Program-made: the position numbers and the translations under genes
Shown: positions 7,272 through 11,860 of the stretch, piece by piece
How the letters are laid out: every line of letters begins with the position of its first letter
Position numbering within the stretch: position 1 is the first letter of the stretch
Assembly (NCBI GenBank): GCA_002345845.1
Contig: DDWF01000337.1
Span: 1 to 11,860 of the forward strand
Direction of reading: 5' to 3'
Length of the DNA: 11,860 nt
Source: Betaproteobacteria bacterium UBA2293
Lineage (GTDB): Bacteria; Pseudomonadota; Gammaproteobacteria; Burkholderiales; Rhodocyclaceae
Notes under the pieces: generated by a model
Told to the model about the DNA's origin: nothing
The model's input: the letters and a program-made list of their open reading frames with translations, nothing else
Databases searched by the model: none

Positions 7272-7515
7272 TATTTGTGTCTCCCTGAAGCACTTGCCGA
7301 AAAGGCCGTAAGTTAACCGAAAACGCTGTGCGGTGCCACGGCGCAACACCGCCATCGACATCCGTCTGCCGAGATGCAATAGCCAGATAAGAACCGCCGG
7401 CGCACTGCTAGAATTCACCCAAAATTCATATCCATTCTTCATCAGAGAAATTCGTTTTTCCACAGTGCAACAAGCACTTAATCATTACGAATTTGACAAT
7501 TTCGGGGGTTTTGCC
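7272..7515. other. Divergent intergenic region between trpB2 and the GDSL hydrolase gene
   Basis: This 244-bp region should hold promoters for both divergent genes. It has no convincing coding content. An inverted repeat, GCGGTG (7330-7335) with CACCGC (7347-7352), lies about 60 bp upstream of trpB2. A larger nested dyad lies at 7448-7494. I cannot assign a confident -35/-10 pair to either gene. Confidence 0.6.
7448..7494. repeat. Nested inverted repeat just upstream of the PEP-CTERM GDSL gene
   Basis: Outer arms AAATTCGT (7448-7455) and ACGAATTT (7487-7494) are perfect 8-bp complements. Inner arms AGTGC (7464-7468) and GCACT (7474-7478) are perfect 5-bp complements. Both share the same centre, base 7471. 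The element ends nine bases before the GGGGG ribosome-binding stretch at 7504-7508. It could be an operator or a leader RNA fold; which one is not visible from sequence. Confidence 0.6.
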
Positions 7516-8532
7516 ATGTTGAACATCCTGCGCCGTAGCCGGCGCACCCTGCTGGCCCTATGCCTGAGTTTTGGTGCCAGCCTGGCCGCGCAAGCGGCCT
7601 ACAGCAATGTCTATTTCTTCGGCGACAGCCTGTCCGATACGGGCAATGTCTACACAGCATCCTCGGGCGCCGTCCCGTCGCAGCCTTACTTCGATGGGCG
7701 CTTTTCGAACGGTACGCTGTGGGTCGAACATCTCGCCACCGGACTGGGCAATGCCGATGCCGCGAAGCCTTTCCAACTCGGCGGTAACAATTACGCCTGG
7801 GCCGGCGCCATGACTAATAGCGATGGTCTTGCCGACGGACTGCTAAATATCCACACCGGACTGCAGGAGCAGGTCATGACTTATTGGGGTGCCGGCCACT
7901 CGAATGCCAGCGCCAACGATCTGTTTGTCATCGCCATCGGTAGTAACGACCTGTTCGGCATCGCCTCGGCCTATGCCGGCGATGCCGCTGCGCGACTAGC
8001 TGCCGCCCAGATGGCAGTCGCCAATGTGACGGCCTCGCTGAACTACCTGATCGGCAAGGGTGCCAGTAATTTCCTGATCGCCAATGCCCCCAATCTCGGC
8101 ATCACGCCGGAAGCCGCGGTCAACGGCATCATCCCGGCGGCAACCGATGTCTCCATTCAGTACAACGCCTTGCTCGCGGCTGCCATCGGCAGCCTCAACG
8201 ACAGCGTCCACGTCACCGGTTTCGATTTTTTCAGCTTGGTCACCGCCCTCGTCGATGACGCCGCAAATGGGGGAACGACCTACGGGCTGTCCAACGCCTT
8301 CATCCCGTGCATCAGCGATGTGAATATCTGCGACGCATCGGTCTTCTTCGACCAGATGCACCCAACCGCAGTTGTACACGCCATGGCCGCCGAGGCAGCC
8401 CTCGCCTTGCTCGCCACCAACCAGGTGCCGGAACCGGCCACCTGGCTACTGCTGGTCACCGCGCTGCTGCTCATCGTCGTTCGCCGCCAGCGCGCCACCC
8501 GTCGGCAATTCACGGCGCCGGCCGTTTGCTGA
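7516..8532 (+). CDS. Secreted GDSL (SGNH) lipase/esterase with PEP-CTERM sorting signal
   Basis: A 338-residue exported hydrolase. An Arg-rich start and hydrophobic core (residues 1-28) ending AAQAA form a signal peptide. The SGNH blocks follow: FGDSLSDTGN (35-44, nucleophile Ser38), GGNNYAWAGA (89-98), IGSND (141-145, oxyanion Asn144) and DQMHPT (279-284, Asp279 and His282 completing the triad). The C-terminus carries VPEPATW (304-310), a hydrophobic helix to about 322 and an Arg-rich tail starting RRQR, the PEP-CTERM signal handled by exosortase. The protein is therefore probably released or anchored at the cell surface among exopolysaccharide-linked proteins; exosortase is not in the window. 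Substrate may be a lipid or acylated carbohydrate ester. The ATG follows GGGGG at eight bases; the open frame reaches 61 codons further upstream without a signal peptide. The tail after the helix is fairly long (about 16 residues, ending in Cys). Confidence 0.93.
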   Translation: MLNILRRSRRTLLALCLSFGASLAAQAAYSNVYFFGDSLSDTGNVYTASSGAVPSQPYFDGRFSNGTLWVEHLATGLGNADAAKPFQLGGNNYAWAGAMTNSDGLADGLLNIHTGLQEQVMTYWGAGHSNASANDLFVIAIGSNDLFGIASAYAGDAAARLAAAQMAVANVTASLNYLIGKGASNFLIANAPNLGITPEAAVNGIIPAATDVSIQYNALLAAAIGSLNDSVHVTGFDFFSLVTALVDDAANGGTTYGLSNAFIPCISDVNICDASVFFDQMHPTAVVHAMAAEAALALLATNQVPEPATWLLLVTALLLIVVRRQRATRRQFTAPAVC

Positions 8533-8572
8533 AAATCTGGTCCGCTCCGGCCAGCGCCGGGCGGGCTGCGTT

Positions 8573-8600
8573 TTGCCGGGGGCCGAGGGGCAGATAAACT
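8573..8600 (+). promoter_or_regulatory. Possible sigma-70 promoter before the DOMON-like gene
   Basis: TTGCCG (8573-8578) and TAAACT (8595-8600) are 16 bases apart, each matching four of six consensus bases, in the 100-bp gap after the GDSL gene. It is weak evidence; the DOMON-like and NamZ-like genes could also be read from further upstream. I see no clear terminator for the GDSL gene here. Confidence 0.25.
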
Positions 8601-8632
8601 GTCGCCCTCAGTCCCTCCGGATACCCCTCGCC

Positions 8633-9178
8633 GTGCCAGGCCGCGCCCCATCCATTCTCGTTCGCCACCCCACCGCGCCCGGCCGCACTGATTTTCGCCT
8701 TACCGTCTCCCTGGCCGCTACACAGCACGGGCTTGACCTCGTATACCACTTGCTGGGCGACCTCTCGGCCCTGGACATTCCGCCGGCAGTCAACCCCGCT
8801 GCGGCGGACGGACTCTGGCAACACACCTGCTGCGAAGCCTTTCTCGCCACGGCAAACGGCACCGAATACCACGAGTTCAATTTTTCACCCTCCGGCCAGT
8901 GGGCCTGCTATCGCTTCAGCGACTACCGGCAGCGTGACCACAGCTTCGTCCCCGAGTCAGCGCCATCGTCCGAATTCCAACGTCTGGACGACGGTTTTCA
9001 ACTGCATGCCCGCATCCCCGCTCCCCTGCTACCGCCTGGCCCGCTACTGCGCCTCGGCCTCAGCGCCGTCATCGAGTTGGCCGATGGCAGCAAAGACTAC
9101 TGGGCCCTGGCGCATGCGGCCGAAAGCCCGGACTTCCATCTCCGCCAGACCTTCACCCTTGCCCTGAGTCGCCCATGA
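8633..9178 (+). CDS. DOMON-like domain protein, function unknown
   Basis: The 181-residue protein resembles the DOMON-like beta-sandwich family often found beside DUF1343 genes in proteobacteria. Motifs that mark it are DGLWQHTCCEAFL (59-71), YHEFNFSPSGQWACYRF (79-95) and KDYWALAHAAESPDFHLRQTF (154-174). DOMON-type folds bind haem or sugars in other proteins, but ligand and role are unknown here. There is no signal peptide or membrane segment, so it should be cytoplasmic. I chose the GTG at 8633 because it opens the conserved region (SILVRHP) and gives a compact protein; the ribosome-binding site is weak. The open frame also runs back into the GDSL gene, which is a shadow. Its stop overlaps the NamZ-like start by four bases (ATGA), so the two are coupled and may work together. 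Confidence 0.8.
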   Translation: MPGRAPSILVRHPTAPGRTDFRLTVSLAATQHGLDLVYHLLGDLSALDIPPAVNPAAADGLWQHTCCEAFLATANGTEYHEFNFSPSGQWACYRFSDYRQRDHSFVPESAPSSEFQRLDDGFQLHARIPAPLLPPGPLLRLGLSAVIELADGSKDYWALAHAAESPDFHLRQTFTLALSRP

Positions 9179-10389
9179 CCCTCCGTTTCCAGACCGGCCT
9201 CGACCGCCTGCTCACCGATCCCGCCCTGCGCGCCCAGCTGGCCGGCCGCCGTGTTGCCCTGCTCGCCCATCCGGCCTCGGTCACCGCCGGCCTCGACCAT
9301 GCCCTCGATGCGCTGGCCGCCCTGCCCGACCTGAAGCTTGCCGCCGCCTTCGGGCCGCAGCATGGGCTGCGCGGCGACAAGCAGGACAACATGATGGAGT
9401 CGCCGGACTTCCGCGACCCGCGCCACGGCATCCCGGTGTTCAGTCTTTACGGCGAAGTGCGTCGGCCGACCGCGGCGATGCTGGACAGCTTCGACGTGCT
9501 GCTGGTCGACCTGCAGGATCTCGGCTGCCGCATCTACACCTTCATCACCACGCTGCGCTACGTGCTGGAAGCGGCCGCCGCGCACGGCAAGTCGGTGTGG
9601 GTGCTCGACCGGCCGAACCCGGCCGGCCGGCCGGTCGAAGGCCTGACCCTGCGTGAAGGCTGGGAAAGCTTCGTCGGTGCTGGCGCCATGCCGATGCGCC
9701 ACGGCCTGACGCTGGGCGAACTTGGCCACTGGTTCATCGCCACACTGAAACTGGACGTCGACTACCAGGTCGTCACCATGGACGGCTGGCAGCCTGAAGC
9801 CGCCCCCGGCCACGGCTGGCCGCTGGGCGAACGGGCCTGGATCAATCCCAGCCCGAACGCCCCCAACCTGGCGATGGCCCGCGCCTACGCCGGCACCGTG
9901 ATGCTCGAAGGCACGACGCTTTCCGAAGGCCGCGGCACGACGCGGCCGCTGGAACTGTTCGGCGCGCCGGATATCGATGCCCGCGCCGTGCTCGGCGAGA
10001 TGCGGGCGCTGGCGCCGGCGTGGCTGGCCGGCTGCGCACTGCGCGACTGCTGGTTCGAGCCGACCTTCCACAAACACGCCGGCCAGTTGTGCCACGGCCT
10101 GCACATCCACGCCGAAGCACCGCACTACGACCACGCTGACTTCCGCCCGTGGCGCCTGCAGAGCCTGGCTTTCAAGGCGATCCGCCGGCTGTATCCGGAC
10201 TATCCGTTGTGGCGCGATTTCGCCTACGAATATGAACACGACCGCTTGGCCATCGATCTGATCAACGGCTCGCCGCTGCTCCGCGAATGGGTGGACGACC
10301 CGGCCGCCACACCGGCCGATCTGGAGACCCTGACTGCCGCTGACGAGGCGGCCTGGATCGAGGAACGCCGACCATTCCTGCTCTATTGA
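9175..10389 (+). CDS. DUF1343 / NamZ-type exo-beta-N-acetylmuramidase-like protein
   Basis: The 404-residue protein belongs to DUF1343, whose Bacillus subtilis member NamZ (YbbC) removes terminal MurNAc from peptidoglycan fragments. Family marks are AAFGPQHGLRGDKQDNM (57-73), VFSLYGEVRRPT (88-99), DVLLVDLQDLGCRIYTF (107-123), LDRPNPAGRPVEG (144-156) and MLEGTTLSEGRGTTRPLELF (243-262). WINPSPNAP (222-230) and a C-terminal FHKHAGQLCHG segment (298-308) also fit. Length matches the core family, but no signal peptide is visible: the protein starts directly with TGLDRLL, whereas NamZ acts outside the cell. A cytoplasmic role in wall-sugar recycling is one possibility. The ATG overlaps the upstream DOMON-like stop (ATGA). 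Downstream there is only a short 5-bp inverted repeat (10400-10414) without a T tract before the convergent DUF1579 gene. Confidence 0.88.
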   Translation: MTLRFQTGLDRLLTDPALRAQLAGRRVALLAHPASVTAGLDHALDALAALPDLKLAAAFGPQHGLRGDKQDNMMESPDFRDPRHGIPVFSLYGEVRRPTAAMLDSFDVLLVDLQDLGCRIYTFITTLRYVLEAAAAHGKSVWVLDRPNPAGRPVEGLTLREGWESFVGAGAMPMRHGLTLGELGHWFIATLKLDVDYQVVTMDGWQPEAAPGHGWPLGERAWINPSPNAPNLAMARAYAGTVMLEGTTLSEGRGTTRPLELFGAPDIDARAVLGEMRALAPAWLAGCALRDCWFEPTFHKHAGQLCHGLHIHAEAPHYDHADFRPWRLQSLAFKAIRRLYPDYPLWRDFAYEYEHDRLAIDLINGSPLLREWVDDPAATPADLETLTAADEAAWIEERRPFLLY

Positions 10390-10441
10390 GCGAAGAGCGG
10401 GGCACACGTTGCCCAGGACGCGCCGCAAACACCACCAGCCG

Positions 10442-10966
10442 CTACTTCGTACGGCGGTAGTGGGCGATCATGAACTGCTGCCAGTTGCCATCCGCGCCCT
10501 GGCAGTACGAGGTCAAGGTCCGCTGCTCGGCGTTCCTGATCTCGATCACGTCCCGGTATCTGGCGGTTTTGCCGGGAGCCGCCCCGGGCGACATGTCAGG
10601 GCCTTCGGCGTTGAGCGTCAAGACCTTGCCGCTCGCATCCAGTTCACCGTCGTACACCCACAGGTGCGTCATCATCGAGCCGACCCAGGTGCCGACGTAG
10701 CGCTTTCGCCCCGGGTCATAGCCGAGAGTCATCACCATCGTGGCGCTGCCGCCGCCCGGCATCTCGCCCCGCCCCTCGGCCAGAATCCACAGGCCGCCCA
10801 GGCTGCGCACACTCTCGGCGCCCTTGCAGGTCTCGACGGACTCGGGTCCCATCGTCATCTGCGCCTCATTGCTCCATTCCCCGACGAGTTGCTGCAGCCA
10901 CCGGTGTTCTTCCTGTGGCGTGGCCAGCATCGGCGCTGGCTCGGCTGGTTTGCTTTGCGTCTCCAT
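10442..10966 (-). CDS. DUF1579 family protein, function unknown
   Basis: The 174-residue protein shows the DUF1579 pattern: HRWLQQLVGEWSNEAQM (21-37), GLWILAEGRGE (58-68), GYDPGRKRYVGTWVGSMMTHLW (82-103), DGELDASGKVLTLNAEGP (106-123) and a closing beta strand NWQQFMIAHYRR. The repeated short strands suggest a small beta-barrel of the lipocalin-like type, but no ligand or reaction is known to me. There is no signal peptide. The start is clear: ATG preceded by AAAGGAG, the strongest ribosome-binding site in the window. The gene is transcribed away from nifV and shares its 310-bp upstream region, so nitrogen-linked control is conceivable but unproven. It converges on the NamZ-like gene with a 52-bp gap. 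Confidence 0.85.
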   Translation of the reverse strand: METQSKPAEPAPMLATPQEEHRWLQQLVGEWSNEAQMTMGPESVETCKGAESVRSLGGLWILAEGRGEMPGGGSATMVMTLGYDPGRKRYVGTWVGSMMTHLWVYDGELDASGKVLTLNAEGPDMSPGAAPGKTARYRDVIEIRNAEQRTLTSYCQGADGNWQQFMIAHYRRTK

Positions 10967-10998
10967 AGTTGTTCTCCTTTCGCCAATTAAGGACATGC

Positions 10999-11017
10999 GG
11001 ACTGCCGGAAGCAGTCC
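10999..11017 (-). repeat. Hairpin in the probable leader of the DUF1579 gene
   Basis: GGACTGC and GCAGTCC form a perfect 7-bp stem around a 5-base loop. It lies about 32 bases upstream of the DUF1579 ATG and lacks a T tract, so it is not a standard terminator. It could stabilise the transcript or be an operator; I cannot tell which. Confidence 0.4.
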
Positions 11018-11160
11018 ACGGCGATTCGACACGAAATTTGCTCCGGTGATTCCACTGGGCGCAACTGATCCGTATCGGAGTTCGTACATGCACCGTTCCG
11101 GCACCCGCCGGAGCAGCATTGCGTAGCCCGCCCCGCCACGGTGCAATGCGGTCAACACTT

Positions 11161-11176
11161 TGTCGCATTCTCGACA
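11161..11176. promoter_or_regulatory. NifA upstream activator sequence
   Basis: TGTCGCATTCTCGACA matches TGT-N10-ACA, the NifA binding consensus. Its centre is about 95 bp upstream of the predicted nifV start point, a normal enhancer distance, and it lies in non-coding DNA with a sigma-54 promoter downstream. Confidence 0.8.
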
Positions 11177-11219
11177 TTTGCCCGACAGGCCATCGAAAAC
11201 AGAAGATAAACTGCTTATT

Positions 11220-11232
11220 TTTCAATAGCTTG
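11220..11232 (+). promoter_or_regulatory. Likely IHF binding site between NifA site and promoter
   Basis: TTTCAATAGCTTG fits the IHF consensus WATCAA-N4-TTR with one mismatch and lies in an AT-rich tract between the NifA site and the -24 box. IHF bends DNA here in many nif promoters. The consensus is loose, so this is supportive only. Confidence 0.45.
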
Positions 11233-11237
11233 AACAC

Positions 11238-11253
11238 TGGCACCACCCTTGCT
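11238..11253 (+). promoter_or_regulatory. Sigma-54 (-24/-12) promoter of nifV
   Basis: TGGCACCACCCTTGCT matches TGGCAC-N5-TTGCW at every defined position, with GG and GC ten bases apart. The start point would be near 11264, leaving a leader of only about 13 bases that begins at the GAGGAG ribosome-binding site. It directs transcription into the homocitrate synthase gene. Confidence 0.9.
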
Positions 11254-11276
11254 AGATAGATCGCGAGGAGAATGCC

Positions 11277-11860
11277 ATGAGCCCACAGCCTTTCGTCACC
11301 ATCAACGACACCACCCTGCGCGACGGCGAACAGTCGGCCGGCGTGGCGTTCTCGCTGGACGAAAAACTGGGCATCGCCCGCCAGCTGGCGGCGATCGGTG
11401 TCCCCGAACTGGAAGTCGGCATTCCGGCCATGGGCCCCGAGGAGCGCGACTCGGTGCGTGCCGTCGCCGCCCTCGGCCTGGCGCCGCGGTTGATGGTGTG
11501 GAGCCGCATGCACCCGGACGACATCGCCGCCTGTGCCGACCTCGGCGCCCACCTGATCGACATTTCGGTGCCGGCCTCCGACCAGCATCTGGCCTACAAG
11601 CTGAAGCAGGAACGTAGCTGGCTGTTGCGCGAGCTGCCGCGCTACATCGGCGCCGCCCGCGACCTCGGCCTGGAAGTCGGCCTCGGCTGCGAGGATGCCT
11701 CGCGCGCCGATATGAACTTCCTCTGCGCCCTGGCCGAAACCGCCGAACGCGCCGGCGTCCGCCGCCTGCGCTTCGCCGACACCCTGGGCGTGCTCGAACC
11801 CTTCGGCACCTACGAGCGCATCGCCCAGCTGCGCAAGCACACCGATCTCGAAATCGAAAT
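11277..11860 (+). CDS. nifV: Homocitrate synthase NifV, 5' part only
   Basis: NifV condenses acetyl-CoA with 2-oxoglutarate to (R)-homocitrate, the organic ligand of the nitrogenase iron-molybdenum cofactor. The visible 194 residues are about half of the usual 370-400; the gene continues past the right edge. The first barrel strand carries the family signature [16 protein letters not shown] (11-26), with Arg15 and Asp16 at the active site. [10 protein letters not shown] (45-54), [10 protein letters not shown] (136-145) and RFADTLG (165-171) follow as in NifV. Sequence alone could also suit other homocitrate or isopropylmalate synthases, but the NifA site and sigma-54 promoter decide for NifV. 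The ATG follows GAGGAG at six bases. A second ATG five bases earlier opens only ATG-CCA-TGA and sits too close to that site. Neighbouring nif genes, if any, lie to the right. Confidence 0.92.
   Translation, partial: MSPQPFVTINDTTLRDGEQSAGVAFSLDEKLGIARQLAAIGVPELEVGIPAMGPEERDSVRAVAALGLAPRLMVWSRMHPDDIAACADLGAHLIDISVPASDQHLAYKLKQERSWLLRELPRYIGAARDLGLEVGLGCEDASRADMNFLCALAETAERAGVRRLRFADTLGVLEPFGTYERIAQLRKHTDLEIE

Larger units (their letters stand above)
10967..11276. other. Divergent regulatory region between DUF1579 gene and nifV
   Basis: This 310-bp stretch holds no gene I can support. The nifV side has the NifA site, IHF-like site and sigma-54 promoter. The DUF1579 side has a hairpin (10999-11017) and a weak leftward -24/-12-like sequence near 11039-11055. 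Bases between about 11060 and 11160 show nothing I recognise. Confidence 0.7.

Noticed and set aside
4959..7316. Very long rightward open frame of 785 codons
   Set aside because: It runs antisense across coaE, the SPOR gene and trpB2, all with firm motifs. Its Arg/Gly/Val-rich translation has no family features, as expected from GC-rich codon use on the other strand.
7324..7338. Leftward sigma-54-like sequence upstream of trpB2 (TGGCAC followed by AGCG)
   Set aside because: The spacing between GG and GC is nine rather than ten bases and the -12 box is poor, so I do not call it.
7493..7498. Perfect TTGACA before the GDSL gene
   Set aside because: It lies only 18 bases from the ATG, so no -10 box and start point could fit before the gene; probably chance.
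10400..10414. GGGCA/TGCCC hairpin between the convergent NamZ-like and DUF1579 genes as a terminator
   Set aside because: The stem is only five base pairs with no T tract on either strand, so termination is not supported.
9097..10428. Leftward open frame of 443 codons
   Set aside because: It is antisense to the DUF1343/NamZ-type gene, which has many conserved motifs; the frame itself shows none.
10866..11840. Leftward open frame of 324 codons
   Set aside because: It is antisense to nifV and crosses the NifA/sigma-54 control region and part of DUF1579; no recognisable domain.
1..11860. Search for mobile elements, CRISPR, tRNA/rRNA, toxin-antitoxin or defence genes
   Set aside because: No direct-repeat arrays, transposase or integrase motifs, tRNA-like folds or small paired toxin-antitoxin genes were seen; the genes present look like ordinary chromosomal ones.

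Overview
The window looks like chromosomal DNA from a GC-rich betaproteobacterium, most likely a nitrogen-fixing member of the Rhodocyclales (Azonexus, Dechloromonas and relatives). This rests on a ZapD-YacG-CoaE block, a Nudix-ThiE fusion, a PEP-CTERM sorting signal, and a NifV-type gene behind a textbook NifA/sigma-54 promoter. It is inferred from gene content only. I see no tRNA, rRNA, CRISPR, insertion sequence or phage gene.

Left part (1-3547): the 5' end of an ammonium transporter gene runs leftward off the edge, preceded by a sigma-54-type promoter and NtrC-like sites. Next is the leftward lipoprotein gene mltA, a lytic transglycosylase. Divergent from it, 45 bp away, is a rightward pair: a DUF815 AAA+ ATPase overlapping a Nudix hydrolase fused to a ThiE-like domain.

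Centre (3549-7271): a compact leftward unit reads trpB2-like, SPOR-domain protein, coaE, zapD, yacG. Gaps are 0-4 bp or overlaps except before zapD, where an AT-rich stretch carries a possible internal promoter around a perfect 14-bp palindrome. The unit meets the Nudix gene tail to tail with one base between the stop codons.

Right part (7272-11860): a rightward GDSL hydrolase with an N-terminal signal peptide and a C-terminal PEP-CTERM signal is preceded by a 47-bp nested dyad. Then come a DOMON-like protein gene and an overlapping DUF1343/NamZ-type gene, and a leftward DUF1579 gene. A 310-bp regulatory region holds a NifA upstream activator sequence, an IHF-like site and a near-perfect -24/-12 promoter. 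It drives the 5' part of a homocitrate synthase gene (nifV), which runs off the right edge.

Taken together, both edges carry nitrogen-regulated genes (ammonium uptake; homocitrate for the FeMo cofactor). The genes between deal with the cell envelope and division (MltA, SPOR protein, ZapD, NamZ-like), CoA synthesis and nucleotide sanitation. I found no clear new multi-gene system. The most interesting signals are the two sigma-54 control regions, the nested dyad before the PEP-CTERM hydrolase, the palindrome before zapD, and the DOMON-like/NamZ pair lacking an export signal.
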